Source of the DNA: SAR202 cluster bacterium
GTDB lineage: Bacteria; Chloroflexota; Dehalococcoidia; Lucifugimonadales; Lucifugimonadaceae
Length of the DNA: 64,000 bases
Assembly (NCBI GenBank): GCA_009392215.1
Contig: VFGZ01000026.1
Location: forward strand, 186,001-250,000
Direction: 5' to 3'
The position numbers were made by a program, and so were the translations under genes. Below the pieces are notes generated by a model. It did no database searches. It had not been told where the DNA came from and saw only the letters and a program-made list of their open reading frames with translations. Every line of letters begins with the position of its first letter. Position 1 is the first letter of the stretch. Below are positions 25,424 through 33,927 of this stretch, in pieces.

Positions 25424-25894
25424 TTATCGCCGCCTGGGCCTATTTCTATCACTCGAATCTAAGAGGATTGTGAACGGTCCAGCGTTATCGATTTTTACCT
25501 GCATTGACGCTCCGAAAACCCCAGTCTCTGTGTGTAATCCACTACAGCGAAAAGCTTGCACAGTTTTCTCGAATAATCTCTGCGCTACATCTTTATGGGC
25601 TGCATCGATAAAACTAGGCCGCCTGCCTTTACGAGTTGACGCGTACAGAGTGAATTGACTTATCAGTAGTAATCCGCCGTTTACTTCTTGTACTGATTGG
25701 TCGAAACCCGACACCCCTGATTTTTCCGGGAACACTCTCATGTTCAGAGTCTTATCCACAATGTATTTGATGTCTTCTTCAGTGTCATCATGAGTGATAC
25801 CTATGAAAAGGCAAAGTCCTTGATCAATATGCCCGACGGTTGTTCCATCGACAGAAACAGCCGCTTGATCTACACGTTGTATAACGGAACGCAT
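25424..25894 (-). CDS. dtd: D-aminoacyl-tRNA deacylase (DTD1)
   Basis: This 156-residue enzyme hydrolyses D-amino acids (and glycine from tRNA-Ala) mischarged on tRNA. The chirality-checking SQFTLYA motif and the Gly-cisPro-containing NAGPFT motif are both present. The usual NxGPVT reads NAGPFT here, a conservative change. The C-terminal tail after the motif is Arg-rich. It is downstream of the FmdB gene by 17 nt and convergent with nadC. Confidence 0.94.
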   Translation of the reverse strand: MRSVIQRVDQAAVSVDGTTVGHIDQGLCLFIGITHDDTEEDIKYIVDKTLNMRVFPEKSGVSGFDQSVQEVNGGLLLISQFTLYASTRKGRRPSFIDAAHKDVAQRLFEKTVQAFRCSGLHTETGVFGASMQVKIDNAGPFTILLDSSDRNRPRRR

Positions 25895-25911
25895 TTAGGA
25901 TTCTAAACGGT

Positions 25912-26265
25912 TTAGTGAGTGTGCCCACCCGCGCCATGTGAATGGCTCGAGCTACTCCCACTAGTGTCTGCCGACTTACTTTTTGCTGAATCAGAGCTAG
26001 AGGATTTTGCAGATTCTGATTTAGACGATGAGGATTTGGATGTTTTGGATGTGTCATCCTTTTGTGATTTATTGTTCGAGTTAGAGCCTGATCCGTAATC
26101 TGTTGTGTAAAATCCAGATCCTTTATAGATCACGGTCGGTGATGTGATCTGCCTGCGTGCTTCGCTTCCACACGTCGGGCAATTTGCTCTTGGTTCGTCA
26201 TTGAATTTCTGAATCAGGTCAAAAACATGACCGTTATGATTGCATTTGTAAACGTAGGTTGGCAT
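25912..26265 (-). CDS. FmdB-family zinc ribbon protein with Ser-rich and His-rich tail
   Basis: This 117-residue protein begins with an FmdB-type zinc ribbon (MPTYVYKC...CPTCG; Cys8, Cys29, Cys32). The second Cys of the usual first CxxC is replaced by Asn11 (sequence CNHNGH), so the site has three Cys plus possibly His10 or His13. After residue 55 comes a long low-complexity Ser/Lys/Asp segment ending in HSHGAGGHTH, a possible second metal-binding patch. FmdB proteins are described as putative regulators, but their function is not established. It probably shares a transcript with dtd. Confidence 0.84.
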   Translation of the reverse strand: MPTYVYKCNHNGHVFDLIQKFNDEPRANCPTCGSEARRQITSPTVIYKGSGFYTTDYGSGSNSNNKSQKDDTSKTSKSSSSKSESAKSSSSDSAKSKSADTSGSSSSHSHGAGGHTH

Positions 26266-26287
26266 TGTTTGGGGGATTGTGTTGCTA

Positions 26288-26329
26288 CAAAGGAACGCGA
26301 GTGCAGTCGCACTCGCGTTCCTTTGTATA
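26288..26329. terminator. Perfect 19-bp hairpin between the HAD gene and the FmdB gene
   Basis: TACAAAGGAACGCGAGTGC (26288-26306) is followed by the loop AGTC and its exact reverse complement (26311-26329). The stem is uninterrupted and unusually long. It lies downstream of the HAD gene and upstream of the FmdB gene, both on the minus strand, so it may end transcription after the purine/HAD unit. No separate T-run follows on the minus strand; the T-rich part lies within the stem arm. Confidence 0.6.
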
Positions 26330-26348
26330 TTTCTTATGAAGTGTAATT

Positions 26349-27206
26349 TTATACCAGTGAGGTGAGGATGTACCGAGGAGTGAGGTCATCCGGCATATCC
26401 TTGAATTCCTTAGGATCCGATCGCTTATTAATTCCTGTAGTTACAACGGCGGAGTCTAGTCCGACATTATTTGCACCTAGAATGTCCGTTTCAAGTTGGT
26501 CTCCGATCATAATAACGTTGTTGGATCCGGCACGGCGTATGGCTTCGGTAAATATTGGTGGATGAGGTTTTCCTAGTTTAGCTGCTCGTAGGACCTCATG
26601 TTTTCCGTGTAAGCGCATAAGCGCTTCCTCAAGCGTTTCTACGAATGCCGCCGCTCCCATCCCAAAATCAGCCTTGCCATCTTGGTATATGAAGTCTGTA
26701 TTGGGTAGAACCATACGTACGGGTTTTTTTTGTTTGAATCTCTTTGACACAAGGTTAAGTAAATGCTTGAGCGTGGATTCCCAGTCATACGGACTACTGT
26801 GAGTGAATAGTATGACATCGGGTTCGCTATTGCTATCTAAGCTCAATATTTTCGCACATGAACCTGATACATATGTTCTGGAATCTTTTGTTCCCAGGAC
26901 CAGTGTCGGACGTCCCACAAGATCCTCATCCCGATAATATCCAGAAATCAATGAACCCGAGTTAACAATTCGTTCAACAGGGATTCTCATACCCTGGCTT
27001 TGGAATTTATTTGATAGCGATTCAATGGACTTTGATGCATCGTTTGTAACAATGAAATAATTCATTGCTGACGCATTCATTATATTTACGAGCTGTTCAG
27101 CATTAGGGAGCGCGTCGATACCGTCAACCAGAACGCCGTAGGCATCAAAAAATACGGCATCATAGTGGTCGAATATTGCCTCAATATCGATATAGCTTGG
27201 AATCAT
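26349..27206 (-). CDS. HAD-superfamily class IIA hydrolase
   Basis: This 285-residue protein has HAD motif I as FFDAYGVLVDG (nucleophile Asp; the usual second Asp is Tyr), motif II VTNDAS, motif III Lys in KLGKPHP, and motif IV MIGDQLETDILGA. The large cap between motifs II and III makes it class IIA, the NagD/phosphoglycolate phosphatase group. The Tyr at motif I +2 resembles a subset of the group that carries Trp or Tyr there, and may mean altered phosphatase chemistry. It lies 6 nt after purL on the same strand, so it is co-transcribed with the purine genes. The substrate is unknown. Confidence 0.86.
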   Translation of the reverse strand: MIPSYIDIEAIFDHYDAVFFDAYGVLVDGIDALPNAEQLVNIMNASAMNYFIVTNDASKSIESLSNKFQSQGMRIPVERIVNSGSLISGYYRDEDLVGRPTLVLGTKDSRTYVSGSCAKILSLDSNSEPDVILFTHSSPYDWESTLKHLLNLVSKRFKQKKPVRMVLPNTDFIYQDGKADFGMGAAAFVETLEEALMRLHGKHEVLRAAKLGKPHPPIFTEAIRRAGSNNVIMIGDQLETDILGANNVGLDSAVVTTGINKRSDPKEFKDMPDDLTPRYILTSLV

Positions 27207-27212
27207 GGAAAA

Positions 27213-29423
27213 TTATTCCGATGTAGCTAAATTGAATCCGTTTTGCCATGCTTCTGAGGCAACCGTCAATGGGATAGACAGTGAATCCCCAAACTCGAGG
27301 CTATCGCCTTTTACAAAACCGATAATGGTCATTGGTACGTTGTGTGATAGAGCTATCGATTCGAGTTGGTCTATGTTTTTATTATCCAAACTTAAAAGTA
27401 TTCGTGATTGAGACTCACCGAACATGCCTGCATCCCAGCGCTTTGGGAGAGCTTTGGTGATGACGGCACCAATTCCTCCGATAATCGAGCACTCGGCTAT
27501 CGCTACAGCGATCCCTCCATCGGAGACATCATGAGCCGAGGTAACAAGCCCTGCTTTTATTGCTTTTCTGCAAACCTCTTGTGTTCGTACTTCTAGATCC
27601 AGGTCTAAACGAGGCTGACCTTCAACTTTGCCGTGTATCAGTTCAAGGTATTCACTCCCGGCAATATCGTTTATTTCATCCCAGCAGGAATCGGTTCCGA
27701 TCAAAACGATGATATCTTCTTGGGATTTGAATCCGACCGTGGCGTGTATTTCTGCATCCTCGAGTAGGCCAAGTGACCCGATGATTGGCGTGGGGAATAT
27801 AGCGGAGCCCAAGGATTCGTTATACATGCTAGCGTTGCCACTGACAATCGGTATGTTGAAAGCGTCAGCCGCCCGAGTTATACCTGCGATCGATTCCGTT
27901 AATTGGTATTGAACATCTGGAGTTTCTGGATTCCCAAAATTCAATCCGTCAGTGAGTGCAATTGGTGCTGCGCCAGTGGCAGAAATGTTACGGCATGCTT
28001 CGGCGACGGCGATAGATGCGCCGATACTGGGATCTAAGTAGCAGATTCTGCTATTGCAATCCGTCGAAATGGCGATGCCTTTTTTAGAGCCTTTCAGCCG
28101 TAACACCGCAGCATCTCCCCCCGGCTCTATAACTGTGTTGGTCTGAACGTGATAATCATACTGCTGATAAATGGGAAATCTGGAAGCTATATTGGGCGAA
28201 CCAAGCATTTTTAACATCACCTTTGTCGGAGGCATGCTGGGCATTGGGATCGCATTCATATTAACTTTTTGAAGTGCGTCAAGCCACGCAGGTTTACTGC
28301 TTGCTAATTTGTACTCCGGTGAGTCTGTGAGTGTTATCACGGGCGTGCTGCAAACTTGTTCGCCTTCATCGTATATTTTTACGTTACTGCCCAATTCAAA
28401 CTCGCCAATAACGCTTGCGTCAAGATCCCACCTGTCAAACAATTCAAATACCTTTGTTTCTCCGCCTGGGGTTACTGCAATTAGCATCCTTTCTTGTGAT
28501 TCTGAAAGCATCACTTCATATGGGGTCATGCCTTTTTCTCGTCTGGGAACTCGGTCTATGAATAACTTTAGCCCCATTCCAGAACGTTCTGCCATTTCGA
28601 TTGCAGCAGAAGTTATTCCTGCGGCTCCACAGTCTTGGAGGCCTACCACACCCGGTAATTCAAGTGCTTCCATACAGGCTTCTATGAGTACTTTTTCAAG
28701 GAATGGATTTCCTACTTGGACTGCTGATCGCATTTCAGCTTCTTCTTCAAAGCCTTTAGAAGCTAATCCTGATGCGCCGTGTATACCGTCTCTACCAGTA
28801 TCTGCCCCTACTAGTAAAAGTAAGTCGCCAGCTTCCCTCGCTGAAGCGCTAGCCACTTTTCCATTTTCAATTAATCCAACACACATGGCATTGACCAAGG
28901 GGTTACCGTTGTAACTGTCAGAGAAAAATATTTCACCTCCAACATCGGGGATACCGATGCAATTACCGTAGGACGATATCCCGCCTATCACTCCATTCAA
29001 TAAATAGCGGGTTCGAGCATTATCAGGTTGCCCGAATCTTAGAGAATTAAGTAACGCTATTGGTCGAGCTCCCATAGCAAAGATGTCCCGTATGATGCCT
29101 CCTACACCAGTGGCCGCCCCTTCAAAGGGCTCAACGGCGGACGGGTGATTGTGAGATTCAATTTTCATGGCGATAGCCAAACCGTCACCAAGGTCAATAA
29201 CGCCTGCGTTCTCTGCTCCGGGGGCGACTAGCAAACGTTTGGACGAAGATGGAAGAGTTCGAAGTAGAGCTTTAGTGTGCTTATACCCGCAGTGCTCAGA
29301 CCATAAAGCTCCGAATAGTCCTAACTCGAGCGGAGCTGGTTCACGACCGAGCCTGTCAATAATCATTTCGTACTCGGTTCGGCTCAAGGCAATTTCATCG
29401 AGTGTTTGCTGGCTTACTGTCAT
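27213..29423 (-). CDS. purL: Phosphoribosylformylglycinamidine synthase subunit PurL (small type)
   Basis: This 736-residue PurL is the ATP-dependent synthetase subunit of FGAM synthase, step four of purine synthesis. Its length fits the small-type PurL, which works with PurQ (ammonia) and PurS. Signatures include LGLFGALWSEHCGYKHTK, KIESHNHPSAVEP, GDLLLLVG, GLQDCGAAG and the second AIR-synthase-like repeat (NCIGIPDVGGE; LTDGLNFGNPE). It lies about 50 nt downstream of purQ. No purS is seen near it. Confidence 0.97.
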   Translation of the reverse strand: MTVSQQTLDEIALSRTEYEMIIDRLGREPAPLELGLFGALWSEHCGYKHTKALLRTLPSSSKRLLVAPGAENAGVIDLGDGLAIAMKIESHNHPSAVEPFEGAATGVGGIIRDIFAMGARPIALLNSLRFGQPDNARTRYLLNGVIGGISSYGNCIGIPDVGGEIFFSDSYNGNPLVNAMCVGLIENGKVASASAREAGDLLLLVGADTGRDGIHGASGLASKGFEEEAEMRSAVQVGNPFLEKVLIEACMEALELPGVVGLQDCGAAGITSAAIEMAERSGMGLKLFIDRVPRREKGMTPYEVMLSESQERMLIAVTPGGETKVFELFDRWDLDASVIGEFELGSNVKIYDEGEQVCSTPVITLTDSPEYKLASSKPAWLDALQKVNMNAIPMPSMPPTKVMLKMLGSPNIASRFPIYQQYDYHVQTNTVIEPGGDAAVLRLKGSKKGIAISTDCNSRICYLDPSIGASIAVAEACRNISATGAAPIALTDGLNFGNPETPDVQYQLTESIAGITRAADAFNIPIVSGNASMYNESLGSAIFPTPIIGSLGLLEDAEIHATVGFKSQEDIIVLIGTDSCWDEINDIAGSEYLELIHGKVEGQPRLDLDLEVRTQEVCRKAIKAGLVTSAHDVSDGGIAVAIAECSIIGGIGAVITKALPKRWDAGMFGESQSRILLSLDNKNIDQLESIALSHNVPMTIIGFVKGDSLEFGDSLSIPLTVASEAWQNGFNLATSE

Positions 29424-29474
29424 ATGGGCCTTCTGCTCCCTTGTTGCGAGGAACTTTAATAGTGCAAAACACAG

Positions 29475-30176
29475 TCATTTCAAAGAAGTTATTGTGTTTT
29501 CAATCAGGGATTTGAAAATTATATTTCCATCATCGCTACCAATAAGTTTTTCGCTGGCCTTTTCCGGGTGAGGCATCATCCCTAGAACATTACCTCGCTC
29601 GTTAATTATTCCCGCTATATTGTTGACAGAACCGTTTGGGTTGATCTGAGAGGTTACGTTCCCGGAAGTGTCGGAATAGCGAAAAATTACCTGACCGTTG
29701 TTTTCGAGACGACTAATTGTTTCTTCGTCAGCTTGGTAATTACCTTCACCATGGGACATGGGGATATGGAGTAATTGTCCCTCGGTTGCTTTTGAAGTGA
29801 AAATGGTCGATGTATTTTCCACTCGTAAATCCGTCCATATACAACGGAATTCGAGGTGATCATTCCGCATCAGCACACCGGGTAGCAGATTCGATTCGCA
29901 AAGAATTTGGAACCCATTGCATATTCCAATGACCGGACCGCCATTGTCTGCAAAAATGCGAACTGCCTCCATGACTGGAGAAAAACGTGCGATTGCTCCG
30001 CATCTCAGGAAATCTCCGTATGAGAATCCGCCAGGCAATACGATGACATCATATTGATCCAAATTGTCATCGTCATGCCAGATGTAATCCGACGCATACC
30101 CCAGTACACCTGAAACTGCATACTGAGTGTCTTTTTCGCTCCAGGTGCCTGGAAAGACAACGATTCCGAACTTCAA
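29475..30176 (-). CDS. purQ: Phosphoribosylformylglycinamidine synthase subunit PurQ (glutaminase)
   Basis: This 233-residue class I glutamine amidotransferase supplies ammonia to PurL. The nucleophile is Cys in GICNGFQIL, and the His/Glu pair is in [17 protein letters not shown] marks the oxyanion region. The start is TTG at 30176, with a clear GGGAGG Shine-Dalgarno sequence 8 nt upstream on the minus strand. It is the first gene of purQ-purL-HAD. It lies about 130 nt downstream of the rpsU terminator. Confidence 0.96.
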   Translation of the reverse strand: MKFGIVVFPGTWSEKDTQYAVSGVLGYASDYIWHDDDNLDQYDVIVLPGGFSYGDFLRCGAIARFSPVMEAVRIFADNGGPVIGICNGFQILCESNLLPGVLMRNDHLEFRCIWTDLRVENTSTIFTSKATEGQLLHIPMSHGEGNYQADEETISRLENNGQVIFRYSDTSGNVTSQINPNGSVNNIAGIINERGNVLGMMPHPEKASEKLIGSDDGNIIFKSLIENTITSLK

Positions 30177-30309
30177 TGGCTTAACCTCCCTGGATGCTTA
30201 ACATCTGAAGTCAAAACTTGGGTCACTATAACTTGTCTTATTGTCGCCTCTCCCCGAACCAAAATCACGGGAATATTATTGTGAATTGTTAAACCTCTAT
30301 GCCAATTTC

Positions 30310-30339
30310 AAAAAAAACACCTCGGAATATCCGAGGTGT
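30310..30339 (-). terminator. Rho-independent terminator of rpsU
   Basis: On the minus strand, ACACCTCGGA-loop-TCCGAGGTGT forms a 10-bp stem (plus 30317-30339), followed directly by a run of eight Ts (the A-run at 30310-30317 on the plus strand). It is placed about 45 nt after the rpsU stop, in the right orientation. This is the best classical terminator in the window. Confidence 0.88.
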
Positions 30340-30382
30340 GAATAAAGGTTGCCGTTCAGCCCATCTGGCTCATCGGGCATGT

Positions 30383-30577
30383 TTACATGTTTTTCAAAGT
30401 TGCTTTAACACTCTTACGCTTCTTAGCAGCAGCTGTTTTCTTTCGAGTTATGCTGGGCGGCTCAAAATGTTGCCGTCGTCGGGCTTCAGAAATTATTGAT
30501 TCTTGTTGCACTCTCTTGGTGAAGCGACGCAGGAAGCCCTCGAAACTTTCACCATCGTTGATTCGTAGTTCTACCAA
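30383..30577 (-). CDS. rpsU: 30S ribosomal protein S21
   Basis: This 64-residue basic protein has the S21 pattern: VELRINDGESFEGFLRRFTKRV, then an ESIISEARRRQHFEPPS-like segment and a Lys-rich tail. S21 helps mRNA selection on the 30S platform. The start is TTG at 30577, with AGGA 6 nt upstream on the minus strand, so it is well supported. It has its own promoter and terminator and is thus a single-gene unit between gltX and purQ. Confidence 0.94.
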   Translation of the reverse strand: MVELRINDGESFEGFLRRFTKRVQQESIISEARRRQHFEPPSITRKKTAAAKKRKSVKATLKNM

Positions 30578-30599
30578 AGAAATTCCTAATTCATTATTA

Positions 30600-30621
30600 G
30601 GTGACAGATTAATGTGTCACC
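30600..30621 (-). promoter_or_regulatory. Hairpin in the rpsU 5' leader
   Basis: GGTGACA and TGTCACC form a perfect 7-bp inverted repeat with an 8-nt centre, 22 nt ahead of the rpsU start and downstream of its promoter. In an mRNA leader it could shape access to the AGGA ribosome site, as in autoregulated ribosomal protein genes; this is inference. Confidence 0.4.
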
Positions 30622-30660
30622 GCTCGGACAATCATCTGAAGTGTAGATGAGTTGACTAAC

Positions 30661-30690
30661 AGTATAGGTATTGGGGTGTCTTACGGTCAA
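30661..30690 (-). promoter_or_regulatory. Sigma-70-type promoter of rpsU
   Basis: On the minus strand TTGACC (plus 30690-30685) and TATACT (30666-30661) are separated by 18 nt; each matches consensus at five of six positions. It lies just downstream of the gltX stop and points to rpsU, with a predicted leader of about 75 nt. Confidence 0.65.
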
Positions 30691-30725
30691 TGAGATTTTA
30701 GGTGCAAATGTTTAGTCAACCTAGA

Positions 30726-32222
30726 TTATTGAGTTGATTTAAGTATTTCGAGACCACGTTCCATTCGGGTTATGCACCTTGCTCGACCAATAGCTGCCAT
30801 GGTATCGAACAGTGGCGGGGCAAATGTTTTTCCAGTAGTGGTAACTCGTATAGGTGAAAACAGTTGACCTGGTTTTAGCCCCATTTCTTCAGCCAAAGAC
30901 CGATACGCTGTTTCTAGTTGGTCAGGTTCAAATGGCGAAACTGTTCTGCATAGTTTAAGCGCGGCCGCCACTGCGTCGATGGTGAGGCCCACGTCCATCT
31001 TTCGACCTGGTATGTCTTTTGCTGCTGGCTCGACGTCGTCAGAAAAGAAGAAATCCAGCATCTCAGTACCTTCGGTTAAAAGTTTGAGACGTTCATGGAC
31101 TAATGGAATAAGTTCACGGAGATAATTTCGATCTATTGGCCGTTTTACTGAGTCGGGCATTCCACCTTCCGACTCTGCGCATTCGATGAATGGTATAAGC
31201 AGATCCATAAGGCGTTCAGTATCCATGTCTCTTATATAAACACCGTTCATCCACTCGAGTTTTTCACTGTCGAAAGTTGCTGGGGAGTCATTTATACGTT
31301 CAATTGTGAAACGTTCGATGATTTCATCTCGACTCATTACTTCAGTATCGTCTCCTGGAGACCAGCCAAGGAGGCTCATGAAATTGAATACAGCATCGGG
31401 CAGGAACCCTTGATCTCGGTACTCAAGTGCTGAAGTAGCCCCATGTCGTTTGCTGAGCTTCGCTTTATCTTTTCCTAAAATTAACGGGACATGAACGTAT
31501 TGTGGCGGTTCGATCTCTAGCGCTTTATGGATCAGCAAGTGACGTGGCGTACTTGAGATCCATTCATCTCCTCTGATTACATGAGTGACGCCCATGGAGT
31601 GGTCATCCAAGACATGTGCCAAGTGATAGGTAGGCATTTCGTCTGATTTAAGGATTACGAAATCATCGATTTCCTTTAAATCGAATGTGACTTTTCCTCG
31701 TACAGTATCTTCGAATGAAACTGAACCATGTTCCGGGACCCGTAGCCGAACAGTTATTGGTAGACCGGCCTTGCGGGATGCTTCAATTTCATCTTTACTA
31801 CGGTACCGCCCACGATTGTCGTATCGAGGTGGCTGTTTTGCTGCCCGCTGCCGCTGTCTAAGAGCAGCTAATTGTTCGGGAGTGGTGTCATCGAAATAGG
31901 CCTGCCCGGTTTCGATCAACTTCATAGCGGTTGCGATATATGTCTGCTTACGTTCAGATTGAACGTATGGTGCATGAGGCCCTCCCTTGATTGGACCTTC
32001 GTCGTAATCAAGTCCAAGCCAGTTCAGTGATTCGAAAATCGCCTTTTCTGCTTCAGCGTCATAGCGATTGCGATCGGTGTCTTCGATCCTGACGATGAAC
32101 TGGCCTTTGGTTTTTTTTGCCAGAATCCAACAAAAAAGAGCTGTGCGTATATTTCCGATGTGAGGGATACCGGTGGGGCTAGGGGCGTAACGTACGCGTA
32201 CGGGAGAAATTGATGTTGTCAT
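30726..32222 (-). CDS. gltX: Glutamyl-tRNA synthetase
   Basis: This 498-residue class I synthetase charges tRNA-Glu. The HIGH-like motif is PTGIPHIGNIRTALF at the N-terminus, and the KMSKS-like motif is KAKLSKRHGA. RIEDTDRNRY and the central IRGDEWISSTPRH are typical of GluRS. An anticodon-binding domain makes up the C-terminal third. Length fits (470-500). It lies about 50 nt downstream of the pseudouridine synthase gene on the same strand. Confidence 0.97.
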   Translation of the reverse strand: MTTSISPVRVRYAPSPTGIPHIGNIRTALFCWILAKKTKGQFIVRIEDTDRNRYDAEAEKAIFESLNWLGLDYDEGPIKGGPHAPYVQSERKQTYIATAMKLIETGQAYFDDTTPEQLAALRQRQRAAKQPPRYDNRGRYRSKDEIEASRKAGLPITVRLRVPEHGSVSFEDTVRGKVTFDLKEIDDFVILKSDEMPTYHLAHVLDDHSMGVTHVIRGDEWISSTPRHLLIHKALEIEPPQYVHVPLILGKDKAKLSKRHGATSALEYRDQGFLPDAVFNFMSLLGWSPGDDTEVMSRDEIIERFTIERINDSPATFDSEKLEWMNGVYIRDMDTERLMDLLIPFIECAESEGGMPDSVKRPIDRNYLRELIPLVHERLKLLTEGTEMLDFFFSDDVEPAAKDIPGRKMDVGLTIDAVAAALKLCRTVSPFEPDQLETAYRSLAEEMGLKPGQLFSPIRVTTTGKTFAPPLFDTMAAIGRARCITRMERGLEILKSTQ

Positions 32223-32274
32223 TTGAGAACTTTAGCAGAGGGATTACAGATAAGAGGTATATGAATTATGTTAC

Positions 32275-33180
32275 TCATTCCATCAAGGAGATTGCACTTT
32301 GTAAATCATCAGGAAGCTTAGATGTAACAGATATCTTTTCAGATGAAATCGGGTGATTGAATGTGAGTTTTGAAGCGTGTAGAAATTGGCGACTCAAGTT
32401 TGCAATACCCTCGCGTTTACCATAGGTTTGGTCTCCCGCTATAGGGTGACCTATCGCCGTCATATGTACCCGAATTTGATGCATACGACCGGTTTCAAGC
32501 CTTACTTTTATAAAAGAAAACTGACCTATTTCGCGAATAACTTCATAATGCGTCAGCGCGGGTCGCCCACCTTCATTCACTGCTTGACGAGTGCGGTGAT
32601 GTGGATCCCGACCTATGGGTGCGTCAATTGTTCCTGCAGATGATGTTGGGTGTCCATGTACTAGTGCGGTGTATATTCGCTCGATCTCATGTTTCTTGAT
32701 CATTAATGTCAGATTGTTATATGCGGTTGGGTTCAGAGCGATAATCAAAAGTCCGCTGGTATCTCGATCGAGTCGATGCACGATGCCAGGCCGATCAGCG
32801 TCACCAACGCTAGAAATTTTTGGCCAACGTGTTAAGGCAGCATTAGCCATAGTGTCTGTGAGATGCCCGGCTCCACTATGGACGACCATTCCTGAAGGCT
32901 TGTCAATGATGGCAATATCATCATCTTCAAAAACTACATTGAGGCTCAATTCACTGGGCGTTATCGCAGGTGCTAGATAGTCTTTTGGTGGTTTGACCCG
33001 GATGATTTGTCCGCTAATAACTTTAGTTGAAGAACGTATGGTTGTAATACCATCTATTGAAATCAACCCTGCACGTATTGATCGTTGGATATTTGCCCGC
33101 GATTCTAAAGGCTTAGTTTTTTCCGCTAATACCACATCCAGACGACGGCCTTGTTGTGTATCACTTATTACAAACTCCAT
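32275..33180 (-). CDS. RluA-family (RluD-like) ribosomal pseudouridine synthase
   Basis: This 301-residue enzyme has an N-terminal S4 RNA-binding domain (RLDVVLAEK...SRANIQRSIRAGLISIDG) and a RluA catalytic domain with HRLDRDTSGLLI, whose Asp attacks uridine. Downstream are the substrate-pocket motif ETGRMHQIRVHM and HPIAGDQTYG. The S4 domain suggests the RluD group, which modifies 23S helix 69, but the exact uridine is not proven. It lies 14 nt downstream of lspA. Confidence 0.92.
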   Translation of the reverse strand: MEFVISDTQQGRRLDVVLAEKTKPLESRANIQRSIRAGLISIDGITTIRSSTKVISGQIIRVKPPKDYLAPAITPSELSLNVVFEDDDIAIIDKPSGMVVHSGAGHLTDTMANAALTRWPKISSVGDADRPGIVHRLDRDTSGLLIIALNPTAYNNLTLMIKKHEIERIYTALVHGHPTSSAGTIDAPIGRDPHHRTRQAVNEGGRPALTHYEVIREIGQFSFIKVRLETGRMHQIRVHMTAIGHPIAGDQTYGKREGIANLSRQFLHASKLTFNHPISSEKISVTSKLPDDLQSAISLME

Positions 33181-33194
33181 AAACGTCTTATCTT

Positions 33195-33758
33195 TTATTC
33201 CACTGAGTTGGGAGTTTTTTGGGTGATAGAGGAATTTTCTGGTGCTTCTGGATTATCAGAGTCTAAATCTTGAGGGTCTTCCCTAGAGTCATCGTTCAAA
33301 AACCAGAAATAAAAGATCAACATACCGATCCCGATAACAATGGAAGAATCAGCGATGTTGAAAATTGGCCAAGGACCTACGTCAATAAAATCGGTTACGT
33401 GGCCTAATCTTAAGCGATCAGTTATGTTGCCAATAGCACCTCCGAATTGAAGTCCGAAAGCAACTCTAAGCACCCAGGGGGGGTTCTTAATTGAACTGTA
33501 GATCCAAGTTAGTACTGCCACGGCTGCTAGTGATACCCAAGTCAGGATGTCGCCGTAACCTTGGAACAACGAGAACGCTGTACCTGTGTTCCATGCATGA
33601 GTGAATCTGAAAAAACCAGTTGCTGGCACTGACTCGCCAACTGCCAGATTATCAATAACCAACCATTTAGTTGCTTGGTCAGTGAGAACCGTAAATATCA
33701 GTACGGCCCAGGGAATTGGGTCAAAAAAATTCGATCGAATTTTTACATCTTTGTTCAT
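33195..33758 (-). CDS. lspA: Lipoprotein signal peptidase
   Basis: This 187-residue integral membrane aspartic protease removes signal peptides from prolipoproteins after lipidation. Four hydrophobic segments and both catalytic regions are visible: GGAIGNITDRL (first Asp) and FNIADSSI (second Asp), plus NTGTAFS. The acidic, Pro-rich C-terminal tail (about 30 residues) is longer than usual. It is followed by the pseudouridine synthase, a common arrangement (lspA-rluD). It implies the cell makes lipoproteins. Confidence 0.95.
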   Translation of the reverse strand: MNKDVKIRSNFFDPIPWAVLIFTVLTDQATKWLVIDNLAVGESVPATGFFRFTHAWNTGTAFSLFQGYGDILTWVSLAAVAVLTWIYSSIKNPPWVLRVAFGLQFGGAIGNITDRLRLGHVTDFIDVGPWPIFNIADSSIVIGIGMLIFYFWFLNDDSREDPQDLDSDNPEAPENSSITQKTPNSVE

Positions 33759-33927
33759 CGGTAATATGTTTGAATAATTGAATTATAGGAATTATAGGTA
33801 TGTGGATGTTCTATAAAATCACCTTTGAGTATACGTTCATACAGTTTGCGTGAACTTGCACGAGGGTTAGAATCCGATGCCGTACATATTGTTTTTAGCA
33901 TTTGTTTGAAATTGGAGAATCAACGAA

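Noticed and set aside
28309..28914. 201-residue open frame antisense to purL
   Set aside because: purL is certain on the other strand; the frame has a low-complexity Ser/Pro composition and no family resemblance.
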